Assembly: GCA_022842065.1 (NCBI GenBank) | Contig: JALHQH010000001.1 | Span: 425,014 to 489,013, forward strand | DNA from: Caldilineaceae bacterium | GTDB lineage: Bacteria; Chloroflexota; Anaerolineae; Caldilineales; Caldilineaceae | Reading direction: 5' to 3' | Length of the DNA stretch: 64,000 bases | Shown here: one piece after another, positions 16,173 through 24,860 of the stretch | Layout: each line of letters begins with the position of its first letter | Numbering within the stretch: the stretch's first letter is position 1 | Notes under the pieces: model-generated | Told to the model about the DNA's origin: nothing | The model's database searches: none | What the model saw: only the letters and a program-made list of their open reading frames with translations | Program-made: the position numbers and the translations under genes

Positions 16173-18923
16173 ATGCGCGCATGGCATTTGCAAAGTGTCG
16201 CCGAAAGTATCACAGCCCTGGCGGTCGATCCGACGCAGGGACTCACCGCGACGGAAGCCCAACAGCGCTTAGCCCAACATGGCCCCAACGAGTTGCTTGA
16301 CAAGGGGTCGAAATCCCCTTGGCGCATTCTCTGGGAGCAGTTCAGCGCCACCATGGTGCTGATTCTGATTGGGGCCGGCGTTCTCTCCATCTTTTTGGGT
16401 AAAGCCAACGAATCAATTTCAATTTTTGCCATTGTGATCCTCTTTGGTCTGCTCGGCTTTGTCCAGGAATATCGTGCTGAACGGGCGATGGCCGCGCTGA
16501 AGCAGTTATCAGTCCCTAATGTGCGGGTACGGCGCAATGGCAAAGTCGAGACCTTGGCCGCCCCGCACCTCACTGTCGGCGACATTGTGCTGCTGGAAGC
16601 AGGCAATGTGATTCCAGCCGACCTGCGGCTGCTCGAAGCCAACAATTTGCGCATCCAGGAAGCGGCGCTCACCGGTGAATCGGAAGGCGTGACCAAGGAG
16701 ACGGACGCACTGGACAAAGCCGATGCGCCGCTGGGTGATCGCCGCAATATGGCCTACATGGGCACAACGGTTGAAGTAGGGCGCGGTTTGGGCGCGGTAA
16801 CGGCCGTGGGCATGGCAGCCGAACTGGGCAAGATCGCGACCCTGTTGCAGTCCGTCAAAAACGAAGCAACGCCGCTGCAACAGCGCCTGGACAAGTTGGG
16901 TAAACTGCTGGCCCTGGCCGGTGTCGGCGTTGCCCTGCTGATTATGGGCATTGGCCTCTGGCGCGGCGAAATGCTCAGCGACATGTTGCTCACCGCCGTA
17001 AGTGTCGCCGTGGCCATCATCCCTGAAGGGTTGCCAGCCGTGGTCACCTTTACGCTGGCCTTGGGCGCACGGCGCATGTTGCAGCGCAATGCCCTCATTC
17101 GCAAGCTACCGGCGGTGGAAACCCTGGGCTCGGTCACCACCATCTGCTCCGACAAAACTGGCACCCTCACCGAAAATCGCATGACGGTGGTCATTCTTGA
17201 CATTGCCGGCCACCGCGTCGAGATCGACGAAAGCATGCGTGAGAATGCACCAGTGCTGGAAGAAGGCCAAGGCTCGACGCTACTCGATGACCCGAAGAAT
17301 GCCGCGCAGACCAAGTCACTGGCGCTGCTGCTCATGGGCGGTGCGCTCTGTAACGACGCCGAAGTCGAACGGCGCGATGGTCGGCTGCAAACCATCGGTG
17401 ACCCCACCGAAGGCGCGCTGTTGGTGGCGGCCAAACAAGGCGGCATCTACCGGAGCGACCTCGAAAAGTTGCTACCGCGCATTGCCGAAGTGCCCTTTGA
17501 TTCTGACCGCAAACGAATGACCACAATTCACCGCCGCAAGGTCGCCGCCGACAAGCTGCCGGTGGCGCTCGACGCCGAGACGCTGGCCTTTACCAAGGGC
17601 GCGGTCGATAGTCTGTTGGACCGTTCGACCCATGTCTGGGACGACGGTGTGATCAAACCGCTGGATGAAAGTTACCGCCGCCGCGTCGAGCAGGCCAACG
17701 CCGGCATGGCAGCCAATGGGATGCGCGTGTTGGGTGTTGCCTATCGCTCGCTGGATGCCGCAGTCGCACAAAAAGCGGCAATGGAAGCGGTGGAACGTGA
17801 CCTGATCTTTGTCGGCTTCTTTGGCATTATCGACCCGCCACGCGCCGAAGTGCGTGATGCGGTTGCGGTCTGTAAAGGAGCCGGCATCCGCCCCGTGATG
17901 ATCACCGGTGACCATCCGTTGACCGCGCGCTATATCGCCCGCGATCTAGGGATTATCAGCAAAACCAGAGACGACGATGATCTCGCCGGGGATGTCTTGA
18001 CGGGTGTAGCCTTGCAGCAGATGGATGACGATACGTTAGCCGAACAGGTGGAACACATTTCGGTCTATGCCCGGGTTTCACCGGAACACAAATTGCGCAT
18101 TGTGCGTGCCTTACAGCACAAAGGGCACGTTGCCGCCATGACGGGTGATGGGGTCAACGATGCCCCGGCGCTCAAACAGGCTGACATTGGCGTGGCGATG
18201 GGCATCACCGGCACCGATGTCACCAAGGAGGCCGCCGACATGGTACTGCGTGATGACAATTTTGCCACCATTGTCGCTGCCGTCGAAGAGGGACGCACGA
18301 TCTATGACAATATACGGCGCTTTGTGAAGTTTTCGGTGGCGGGCAATGTAGGCAAGGTGGTCGTCATGCTCTTTGCGCCGCTGCTAGGGATCGGCACGGC
18401 GCTACTGCCGCTGCAACTGCTCTGGCTCAACCTGCTCACCGATGGGCTGTTGGGATTGGGGATGGGCTTTGAACCCACTGCGCGCGATGCCATGCGCCGC
18501 CCACCGATTTCGCCCAAATCAGGCATCTTTAGTGATGGGATGGGGCGGCATGTCGCGTGGGTCGGCGCGTTGATTGGCGTGCTGGCCTTGGGCATTGGCT
18601 ACTACTACTGGCAGCAGGGGTTAGCGCAGTGGCAGATGATGATCTTCAATACGCTGGCCTTTGCACAAGTCGGTCAGGCACTGGCGTCACGCTCGAATCG
18701 GGATGCGCTCTGGCAGATTGGCTTCTTTAGCAATCGCCCCCTGCTGATCATGTTAGCGATTGTGGTGGCGGGACAGGTCGCCGTGCTCTTGCTCCCGGCC
18801 CTAAAGAATTTCTTCTATACCCAACCGCTCAGTGTGCTGGATTGGACGATCAGTATTGGTTTAGGCGTATTGGTCTTTGTCGCGTTGGAAGTGGAGAAGT
18901 TGTTGCTGCGGCGGGGGAAATAA
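16173..18923 (+). CDS. P-type cation-transporting ATPase, probable Mn2+/Ca2+ exporter
   Basis: A 916-residue P2A-like ATPase. In order: the N-terminal cation-ATPase domain (GLTATEAQQRLAQHGPNEL), first membrane pair, actuator domain with TGES near residue 166, membrane helix 4 with PEGLPAV near 287, the phosphorylation site CSDKTGTLTEN with Asp near 327, the nucleotide-binding region (FTKGAVDSLLDR), MTGDGVNDAPALKQADIGVA near 657, and six C-terminal helices. PEGLP is the Ca2+/Mn2+-type helix-4 motif. I chose the ATG at 16173 (AAGGTG upstream); the frame is open upstream, but that stretch is the riboswitch leader. Control by the yybP-ykoY element supports Mn2+ efflux rather than Ca2+ uptake or export. 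Specificity is inferred from the regulator. Confidence 0.9.
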   Translation: MRAWHLQSVAESITALAVDPTQGLTATEAQQRLAQHGPNELLDKGSKSPWRILWEQFSATMVLILIGAGVLSIFLGKANESISIFAIVILFGLLGFVQEYRAERAMAALKQLSVPNVRVRRNGKVETLAAPHLTVGDIVLLEAGNVIPADLRLLEANNLRIQEAALTGESEGVTKETDALDKADAPLGDRRNMAYMGTTVEVGRGLGAVTAVGMAAELGKIATLLQSVKNEATPLQQRLDKLGKLLALAGVGVALLIMGIGLWRGEMLSDMLLTAVSVAVAIIPEGLPAVVTFTLALGARRMLQRNALIRKLPAVETLGSVTTICSDKTGTLTENRMTVVILDIAGHRVEIDESMRENAPVLEEGQGSTLLDDPKNAAQTKSLALLLMGGALCNDAEVERRDGRLQTIGDPTEGALLVAAKQGGIYRSDLEKLLPRIAEVPFDSDRKRMTTIHRRKVAADKLPVALDAETLAFTKGAVDSLLDRSTHVWDDGVIKPLDESYRRRVEQANAGMAANGMRVLGVAYRSLDAAVAQKAAMEAVERDLIFVGFFGIIDPPRAEVRDAVAVCKGAGIRPVMITGDHPLTARYIARDLGIISKTRDDDDLAGDVLTGVALQQMDDDTLAEQVEHISVYARVSPEHKLRIVRALQHKGHVAAMTGDGVNDAPALKQADIGVAMGITGTDVTKEAADMVLRDDNFATIVAAVEEGRTIYDNIRRFVKFSVAGNVGKVVVMLFAPLLGIGTALLPLQLLWLNLLTDGLLGLGMGFEPTARDAMRRPPISPKSGIFSDGMGRHVAWVGALIGVLALGIGYYYWQQGLAQWQMMIFNTLAFAQVGQALASRSNRDALWQIGFFSNRPLLIMLAIVVAGQVAVLLLPALKNFFYTQPLSVLDWTISIGLGVLVFVALEVEKLLLRRGK

Positions 18924-18926
18924 GGA

Positions 18927-18977
18927 GTGGTTAGGTGGTTGGTTAAGCCAGCCACCTAACCAACCAACCACCTAACT
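18927..18977. repeat. Inverted repeat built of GGTTGGTT-type words
   Basis: TGGTTAGGTGGTTGGTTA (18928-18945) faces TAACCAACCAACCACCTAAC (18957-18976), with one extra GGTT unit in the second arm. It follows the ATPase stop by four bases. A related but longer palindrome with the same words is at 44840-44910. Probably a transcript end. Confidence 0.65.
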
Positions 18978-18979
18978 AA

Positions 18980-19116
18980 TACGACAACGTTAAATTGGAA
19001 AATATATCACCAGGATAGACGCGGATTCAGATGCCGTGGATGAACGAGTACCCGATCCGCGTTTCCTGAATCCGCGTCTGTAGAACCGGCAGCTAACCTA
19101 ATTTAACCTTGTCGTA
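18980..19116. mobile_element. MITE-like element, copy A
   Basis: The 137-bp element begins TACGACAACGTTAAATT and ends with the inverse of TACGACAAGGTTAAATT (one mismatch in 17). Inside is a second inverted repeat, AGACGCGGATTCAG (19017-19030) with CTGAATCCGCGTCT (19066-19079). It encodes nothing. Copy B at 43167-43267 has nearly the same ends but an unrelated internal hairpin. No target-site duplication is evident. Confidence 0.65.
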
Positions 19117-19132
19117 CCAACCACCACCCCAT

Positions 19133-19657
19133 TCACCTAACCACCATCTCCGCTACCCACTTCACCTGCTTTAGCGCATCATCTTTCTCCGTGGGCACAA
19201 TCAGCCGCACGAGCCCTTCTTCACGACGCAAGGGTTGATCATTACGCATGTAAGCCAAGAGCGAAGGGTGATGCAGCGGATCAGCGTCTAGCATAGGACG
19301 CGTCAGGCGGGTGCCAAAGCCGTCCGCGCTGATCACATCGACCTGCTGCCACGCGTCAATGCCCAGATTAGCCATAAAATCGAGCAGACGCACCCCACCA
19401 AACCGAAAGGGACCACTGGTGCCGTGCCCAGTGCTAACGATATAGCAGTCGCTGATTAGGGTGTAGGGTAGTCGGTGTAAATCGGCTGCCTGCCAAGCGA
19501 TTTGGGGGGCGTTTCCCACCGATAAAGCAGCGGAAAAGCGGACAAGGAAAGAGGCATCAGGCGAAGGGGGCGCGGGGTTTGGCTCGTGGGGGTGGCCATG
19601 TACCCAGGTGGGTTCAGCGACCGTCGGCGGCTGGTGATGGGGATCAGGCTGTTGCAT
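19133..19657 (-). CDS. Molybdopterin-binding (sulfite-oxidase-fold) domain protein
   Basis: A 174-residue protein that seems to be a single oxidoreductase molybdopterin-binding domain. Diagnostic parts are GGVRLLDFMANLGIDAWQQV (about 87-106), VDVISADGFGTRL and LAYMRNDQPLRREEGLVRLI followed by VKWVAEMVV near the C terminus. Cys in LISDCYIVSTGHGTSGPFRF could be the molybdenum ligand. The first 40 residues are proline- and histidine-rich and disordered-looking. It lacks haem or dimerisation domains and shows no secretion signal. Its ATG overlaps the clpS stop (ATGA), so it is translationally coupled to clpS, an association with no obvious explanation. Binding of cofactor is inferred from fold only. 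Confidence 0.7.
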   Translation of the reverse strand: MQQPDPHHQPPTVAEPTWVHGHPHEPNPAPPSPDASFLVRFSAALSVGNAPQIAWQAADLHRLPYTLISDCYIVSTGHGTSGPFRFGGVRLLDFMANLGIDAWQQVDVISADGFGTRLTRPMLDADPLHHPSLLAYMRNDQPLRREEGLVRLIVPTEKDDALKQVKWVAEMVVR

Positions 19658-19989
19658 CAGGCATCCGCCTCCATACTAAAAGTGAGCGGGTACCCATCAA
19701 CGCGCGCCTGGGCACGGGCGGCCCCGATGAGCTTTTCGGCCTCCGGTCGGGGGCGGATTACCACAATCGCGACCTGTTCATGGTGCGCCGTCTCGGCCAC
19801 ATGTTCGGCCAACTCGTGGGAGAGCATAAAGATTCGCTGTAAAATCCGAATCACATAGTCGAGCGGGGTCACATCATCGTTGTGGATGAGCACCTTGTAG
19901 AGTGGCTCGATCACCTGCTCGGGCATCATTTCGTCGACTGCGGTCGGTGCCGGGGCAGTAATCGTCGTTAGGGTAGGGTAGGACATCAT
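19657..19989 (-). CDS. clpS: ClpS, Clp protease adaptor for N-degrons
   Basis: A 110-residue ClpS protein. After a 25-residue flexible tail it has [20 protein letters not shown] (about 31-50), whose NDD and following helix form the N-degron pocket, and [19 protein letters not shown], typical of the ClpA/ClpC contact face. ClpS delivers proteins with destabilising N-terminal residues to ClpAP/ClpCP. The C-terminal part [20 protein letters not shown] and SFSMEADA-like end are also normal. No clp ATPase gene is nearby. GAGATGAAAA precedes the ATG. The stop overlaps the next gene, encoding a molybdopterin-domain protein. Confidence 0.9.
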   Translation of the reverse strand: MMSYPTLTTITAPAPTAVDEMMPEQVIEPLYKVLIHNDDVTPLDYVIRILQRIFMLSHELAEHVAETAHHEQVAIVVIRPRPEAEKLIGAARAQARVDGYPLTFSMEADA

Positions 19990-20236
19990 TTTTCATCTCA
20001 TCAATAAGCTACGCTGGCATTTCTCTGCCCTGATCATAAAACAAGTACACGGTTTTCTGCAAGAGGCAGAGGGTATACGGCAGCGTCTTGGGCACCGACA
20101 AACAAGCTTGACCAGCCTGTCAATGTGAACTTAGAAATGTTTTGGCAATGGCCTAAGCAAATATTTTGAAAGGGACCCATTCATAACGCGTGGATTTGTC
20201 TTCACTTATTTGCGAACAACTTTAACAAATTACCTC

Positions 20237-20265
20237 TTGAAAATGGTATCAATTTATGGTATCAT
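20237..20265 (+). promoter_or_regulatory. hicAB promoter with direct-repeat operator
   Basis: TTGAAA (20237-20242) and TATCAT (20260-20265) are 17 bases apart. Inside them is a direct repeat ATGGTATCA (20243-20251 and 20256-20264), a likely HicB or HicAB binding site that would block RNA polymerase. The start point would fall about 3 bases before the hicA ATG, so the mRNA may be nearly leaderless. Confidence 0.6.
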
Positions 20266-20274
20266 TGCATCATT

Positions 20275-20529
20275 ATGAATTCACGCCATCGCAAAACTCT
20301 AGAAGACCTTTACGAACGACCCGAACGTGCTGACATTGCCTGGCGTGAGATCGAGGTTCTATTGCTTACATTAGGGGCGGAAATATCCGAAGGGCGCGGC
20401 TCCCGAGTGCGTGTTGCCTTGGGTGGAGTGCGAGCGGTCTTTCATCGTCCCCACCCGCAAAAGGAAACAGATAAAGGTGCCGTGAAGGCCGTGCGGCGTT
20501 TTCTACAAGAGGCAGGCATCGAATTATGA
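20275..20529 (+). CDS. hicA: HicA-family mRNA interferase toxin
   Basis: An 84-residue HicA of the subgroup with EGRGSRVRVALGGVRAVFHR and PHPQKETDKGAVKAVRRFL. The fold is dsRNA-binding-like, and the histidines in FHRPHP are the candidate catalytic residues. The classical GSH triplet is GSR here, which is usual in this subgroup. HicA degrades or blocks mRNA translation when free of HicB. There is no Shine-Dalgarno sequence and the predicted start point is a few bases upstream. Its stop overlaps the hicB start in an ATGATG arrangement, so the antitoxin is coupled to it. Confidence 0.88.
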   Translation: MNSRHRKTLEDLYERPERADIAWREIEVLLLTLGAEISEGRGSRVRVALGGVRAVFHRPHPQKETDKGAVKAVRRFLQEAGIEL

Positions 20530-20909
20530 TGGAATACAAAGGCTATATTGGTAAAGTCGAATTTGATGATGAGGCTAATCTTTTTCATGGCGAAGTGATC
20601 AATTTGCGCGATGTCATTACCTTTCAAGGCGAGTCGGTTCACGAAATTCGCCAAGCGTTTCAAGAGTCGGTTGACGACTATTTAGCGTTTTGTGCAGAAC
20701 GTCACGAGGAACCTGAGAAACCTTTTTCGGGGACCTTCACTGTGCGTGTGCCACCGGAATTACACCGTAACATTTACCTGCAGGCCCGGTTAGCAAACCA
20801 AAGTCTCAATAGTTGGGTCAGTGAAGTGTTTGAACAGCAAGTTAGTACGGTCAAACGCCAAAAACAGCGGCAACCGGTTGCGCCATCGAAATCGAGCATA
20901 AACCAATGA
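20526..20909 (+). CDS. hicB: HicB-family antitoxin
   Basis: A 127-residue HicB. The N-terminal RNase H-like part has YKGYIGKVEFDDEANLFHGE and VINLRDVITFQGESVHEIRQ, followed by AFQESVDDYLAFC. The C-terminal half is a ribbon-helix-helix region, GTFTVRVPPELHRNIYLQAR and SLNSWVSEVFEQQV, with a basic glutamine-rich tail. HicB binds HicA and usually its own operator; the ATGGTATCA pair upstream of hicA is a likely target. It starts at 20526 overlapping the hicA stop. A 19-bp inverted repeat and a strong bidirectional terminator follow. Confidence 0.9.
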   Translation: MMEYKGYIGKVEFDDEANLFHGEVINLRDVITFQGESVHEIRQAFQESVDDYLAFCAERHEEPEKPFSGTFTVRVPPELHRNIYLQARLANQSLNSWVSEVFEQQVSTVKRQKQRQPVAPSKSSINQ

Positions 20910-20912
20910 TTT

Positions 20913-20975
20913 TAGGACTTACGCAGTGCTCTTTGGCTTTGACACGCTCAGTCGCCGAGCACTGCGTAAGTCCTA
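20913..20975. repeat. Perfect 19-bp inverted repeat downstream of hicB
   Basis: TAGGACTTACGCAGTGCTC and its exact complement enclose a 25-base loop. It starts four bases after the hicB stop. Its arms match nothing else that I see in the window. Confidence 0.75.
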
Positions 20976-20988
20976 GATTTAAAGGAAT

Positions 20989-21033
20989 AACAAAAAAGGT
21001 TTGACTTCTCAACAAAGTCAAACCTTTTTTGTT
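20989..21033. terminator. Bidirectional intrinsic terminator
   Basis: AACAAAAAAGGTTTGACTT pairs perfectly over 19 bases with its complement around CTCAACA. The stem ends in A and T runs, so it terminates in both directions, serving hicAB and the convergent Agl23-like gene. Confidence 0.88.
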
Positions 21034-21094
21034 GTTTGGCAAACTTGTGCGGCGTTAGCGTAACAAAGCCGCGGTGGCATGTTGCAGCAGCCGG

Positions 21095-24000
21095 CTAAGG
21101 CACCGGCGCAAAACTTAGCACCCGATTGTTATTCGCATCGGCCACCAGCAGCAAGTTGGTCGAAGGGTCAAAGGCAACACCAGTGGGCAAGTCAACTTGG
21201 TTGACCGCCTGACCCAAGCTACCAAAGGCCGCTTTGATCTCGCCATTTTGATTGTAGACCAGCAGACGATACCCTTGCGGGTCGGTCACATAGAGATCGC
21301 CACTGGTGGTGACGGCCAGATAGGGCTTGGCGCCAATGTCCTGTGAATCCCAGCCGGGGACGGGCCACTCTGCCATAAATTCCAAGGCGGGGCTTAATTT
21401 CTGCACCCGGCGATTCCAGGTGTCAGCGACAAAGACACTACCATCGACCGGCGAAACGGCAATCCCCACCGGTTCCTCGAAGCGGCCACCGACGACCCCA
21501 CCACCACCGATCTGTTGTACCACTTGCCCATCCACGGTAAATTTGAGAATTCGCTTGTTACCGGTGTCTGCCACCAGCAGATGACCATCGGTACCGATTG
21601 CCAATCCGCGTGGACCAAAAAGGGCCAACGGGTCGGTCAATTCGCCACCCGTTGTGTTGAAGACGCCCCACTTGGTGACAAAATTTCCCGCCCCGTCAAA
21701 GACTTGAATACGGCCATTCCAGGTGTCAGCGACAAAAATCTGCCCGCTGGCGTCAACCGCCAGTCCCCACGGTTCATTGAATTGACCATCCCCAAGCGCC
21801 AGTGGCCCGCTGCCATCGGGATCAAGACAGCCACCCGCCGCCCCTTCACTCAACCGACAACCGCTGCCAAAAGCACGCACAAAATTCCCATCGCGATCCA
21901 GCAGCACAATGCGATTGTTGCCGGTGTCGGCGATGACGCGGGTGCCATCTGGCGCAATAGCCAGGACGCGCGGGTTGAGCAGTGCGCGATCCCCGTAGAC
22001 GCCATTGTAGGTCGCGGTTGCGCTCAGATCAATTTGTTTGGCAAGCGCTTGGGCCGCCAAGCTATTGTTGGGCTCGACCACCGGTGTCACCCCCAGATCC
22101 CAGATCTGGGCGGCTAGATCGCGGCGCACCCACATCTCAAATTCGTGACGATGGGGCCACTGCGTTAGATCCCGGAATTTACTATAATCGTTGGTATCAC
22201 GGTAGCGGCGATAGAAACTGATCTGATAGAGCCGCTCTTGCTGCTGTGGGTCGGTAAACGCGTTCCAAAGTCGTTCCCAAGTCAGGTTAAAATAGTCCAT
22301 ATCCGGCCACCAGACTAGCCGATAGGAACGCTTGACATAGTCGCGCGTCACATAGGGATGCACTTTCTCGAAATTTTTGGGGCCGACAATAATAATCGGG
22401 GCCGACATGCTGTCACTGTTCGGCGCAGCCCCGTAAAATTTATTATTGGGGTAGAGACGCATGTACCAGCTCAGCGGCCACGAACTCTCATCGTCATAGG
22501 CGACCACAATATTGCGCCCGCCCACCGTGCGTTCACTCAGCGCATCGATCTCGCGCAGGGCCCGCTTGATGTCCGGCGACGCATGGGCATAAACCAGGTA
22601 TTCCGTTGCCATATCAAAGTTGATATAGGTAAGCATATACGAAAAGCGTACCGTCAACAGTAGCAGAAGCGCCACCAACCCGGTACTCAACAGGCGGGCA
22701 AGGGCCGTCCAGCCCAACGTTTGCCCCCAATGCCAGATCGCATAGAGCGCGCCGCCGATCAACAAAAGGGCGAGGAAGCGTTGGACTGTCACCATCAGCG
22801 GGGTATCGATATTATCAGTGGCCATGGTCACCCCGCTCAGGGTGAAAATGGCAAAGAGCAAGGCCGGGATAATCCCGATTAGCCAGAGCGCACGGCGGGC
22901 ACGCACCGCGGCCCAATCAATGCGTTGGAGCAGCCGCCCAAACCACCAACCCCCAAAGATACACATGGGCAGGGCCATATGGGTCAAGAGCCAGGGCATC
23001 TTTTCGCTGGCCACGGTATAGGCCAGCCAGGAAGCGATGATCCACCAGATGCTAAAAACGGCAAAATAGACGCGATTTTGGCGCAAGAGTGGGCTTTGGC
23101 CCAGCGCGCGCGGTAAATCGGCGGCAGGCACCGGATCCCAATCAGGCGTGCGTAAGAGCCAATAGACGACCACACCAGAACCGGCAATACTCAGGAGCCA
23201 GGGCAAAAATTCATAGAGACTGCCCAGCATCAGATAGTAATACCAGGGTTGACCACCACGGGCCACCTCCTGTTGTGCCAGCCAGTAACCCAATGAACCG
23301 ACAATGCCTGAGACCAGGCCATTGCGGATATTGGTGAGGAAGGTGGTGTAAAAGAGGATGTTGATCAGCCAGAAGGTCGCCATCAACTGGGCCCAGGTCG
23401 CAAAGTTTAAGCGCGGTGCTTCGTCAGCGGTGGGTTTTGTGCGCAGGCCATACCAGTAATAGGCCACACCAACGGCAAGCGCAGTGAGCAACAGCACGAT
23501 GACGGCCACCGTGCCAATCTCGCCACTACTCCAGCCGCCAATATTGTCAAACTTCTCTTTTAAGGTCCAGCCCAAGAGGGGGAGAAAAAAGGCAGAAGTA
23601 AAGGGCAGGACCAGGGTCAGCATGAAGAGCCCCAGGTCCACACTGTCATTTTGGCGCAGGCGCTGCCATTGGTCCCGCTTGATGTAGAGATAGAGCAGCC
23701 CCAACGCAATCAGGCCGGCCACCGCTAGCGCAGCCAGACCAGTCAATTCCAGACGATCGCTCTGTTGCAGCAGGGCTGCGGCTTGATCGCCGGCCCCTTC
23801 GGCTTCTTTGCTCAGATCGCGCGCCTGGATATGAAAGTAATACCAGACGCCGCCGGCCGGCAACAAGGGGGTCACCACGCCCCAGACTTTGTGCCCAATC
23901 GTCTGCCAAAGGGCCAAACTAATAAAGAAGGCCCCCAAAATGGCACCACTGATAAAATGGGCTTCCATGGAGAGAATGCCCAAGGACATCCCGACCATGA

Positions 24001-24616
24001 TCAGAGTCAGCCACCGGCGTTGGCGCGTATCCAAATAACGAAAAGCGCCATAAACCCAAAGCATTAGAAAGAAGGTGATGTAAATGTCATCGCGAATGTA
24101 ACGGCTGTGAAAGAGCAAACTCGGGCTGATCGTCATCAAAATGCCGGCAACCAAGGCCCCGGTCCGCCCAATATAGCGCCGGAAGAACCAAGTCATTGCC
24201 ACCATGCCAATGCCGGCCAGCACCGGAAAGAAACGCGCCGACGTATCATTGTCACCAAAGAGAAAATAGGCAAAAGCATTGGCGTGGAAGAGGAATGGCC
24301 CATGCATCATTGGGTTATGTTCATACTGCCCACGATCGTAGAGATAGTAGGAATAGAGGGCATGTAGGCTCTCGTCATGGCTCATTGCGCGCACGCCCAC
24401 ATCAACAAAACGCAGCACGGTGGCGAGCACCAATAAGCCAATCCAGGCCATGGTCTCCCAGTTAAACGCGATCAAGCTAAAGAGTGACCGTTCAAGCAGA
24501 GGGGCCGATGCCGCGGCAACGGTTGCTGTACGCGCTTCCATTGCCGTTTCTACCCGTGTGCTTGGTTCTAAGGTGGTGGTTGCTGCAGGCAGCAATTGAT
24601 TCTGTGTCTTCTCCAT
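21095..24616 (-). CDS. Agl23-like (TIGR03663) membrane glycosyltransferase with NHL repeats
   Basis: A 1173-residue protein in two parts. Residues ~50-690 form a multi-pass GT39/PMT-like membrane domain: VRAMSHDESLHALYSYYLYD, NPMMHGPFLFHANAFAYFLF and SPSLLFHSRYIRDDIYITFF are TIGR03663 marks, with the acidic DE and RDD in outer loops as catalytic candidates. Residues ~830-1170 hold about six NHL/beta-propeller repeats (VLAIAPDGTRVIADTGNNRI, GLAVDASGQIFVADTWNGRI). The family is tied to polyprenol-linked glycan transfer (flippase-associated Agl23). It may glycosylate cell-surface proteins and use the propeller for substrate contact. It lies near a DPM1-like enzyme and a Wzx fusion, which supports an envelope-glycan role. 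Confidence 0.82.
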   Translation of the reverse strand: MEKTQNQLLPAATTTLEPSTRVETAMEARTATVAAASAPLLERSLFSLIAFNWETMAWIGLLVLATVLRFVDVGVRAMSHDESLHALYSYYLYDRGQYEHNPMMHGPFLFHANAFAYFLFGDNDTSARFFPVLAGIGMVAMTWFFRRYIGRTGALVAGILMTISPSLLFHSRYIRDDIYITFFLMLWVYGAFRYLDTRQRRWLTLIMVGMSLGILSMEAHFISGAILGAFFISLALWQTIGHKVWGVVTPLLPAGGVWYYFHIQARDLSKEAEGAGDQAAALLQQSDRLELTGLAALAVAGLIALGLLYLYIKRDQWQRLRQNDSVDLGLFMLTLVLPFTSAFFLPLLGWTLKEKFDNIGGWSSGEIGTVAVIVLLLTALAVGVAYYWYGLRTKPTADEAPRLNFATWAQLMATFWLINILFYTTFLTNIRNGLVSGIVGSLGYWLAQQEVARGGQPWYYYLMLGSLYEFLPWLLSIAGSGVVVYWLLRTPDWDPVPAADLPRALGQSPLLRQNRVYFAVFSIWWIIASWLAYTVASEKMPWLLTHMALPMCIFGGWWFGRLLQRIDWAAVRARRALWLIGIIPALLFAIFTLSGVTMATDNIDTPLMVTVQRFLALLLIGGALYAIWHWGQTLGWTALARLLSTGLVALLLLLTVRFSYMLTYINFDMATEYLVYAHASPDIKRALREIDALSERTVGGRNIVVAYDDESSWPLSWYMRLYPNNKFYGAAPNSDSMSAPIIIVGPKNFEKVHPYVTRDYVKRSYRLVWWPDMDYFNLTWERLWNAFTDPQQQERLYQISFYRRYRDTNDYSKFRDLTQWPHRHEFEMWVRRDLAAQIWDLGVTPVVEPNNSLAAQALAKQIDLSATATYNGVYGDRALLNPRVLAIAPDGTRVIADTGNNRIVLLDRDGNFVRAFGSGCRLSEGAAGGCLDPDGSGPLALGDGQFNEPWGLAVDASGQIFVADTWNGRIQVFDGAGNFVTKWGVFNTTGGELTDPLALFGPRGLAIGTDGHLLVADTGNKRILKFTVDGQVVQQIGGGGVVGGRFEEPVGIAVSPVDGSVFVADTWNRRVQKLSPALEFMAEWPVPGWDSQDIGAKPYLAVTTSGDLYVTDPQGYRLLVYNQNGEIKAAFGSLGQAVNQVDLPTGVAFDPSTNLLLVADANNNRVLSFAPVP

Positions 24617-24760
24617 CGCCTATCTAGTATTCTCCTACATCAATGATTCCAAATAGTAAGTCGCCCAATTTAGGTGTCGTTCAACAGAAAATAGCGAGCC
24701 CTACCGTTTTATTAAATCAGGCCTCACAAGTGGATCGACATTTAATGATTAGCATTAAAC

Positions 24761-24807
24761 GCTCGCCGGATCGTCAGATCCCCCTGGATCTGACGATCCG
24801 GGCGAGC
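24761..24807. repeat. Inverted repeat with GGATCTGACGATCC core, copy 2
   Basis: GCTCGCCGGATCGTCAGATC pairs with the following GGATCTGACGATCCGGGCGA region, one base bulged, around a loop of CCCC/T. It shares its core with 2250-2301 and 62273-62288, whereas the outer stem (GCTCGCC here, GCTCCGCC there) differs but still pairs. It lies in the 244-bp gap between two same-strand genes; nothing else is visible in that gap. Confidence 0.8.
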
Positions 24808-24860
24808 AAGTTTTGTAAAAAGCAAATGGTCGCACCACTAGTTTGCACAACCGACGATGT

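Noticed and set aside
19133..19657. Leucyl/phenylalanyl-tRNA transferase partner of clpS
   Set aside because: The sequence shows sulfite-oxidase-type molybdopterin-fold motifs and none of the Aat motifs.
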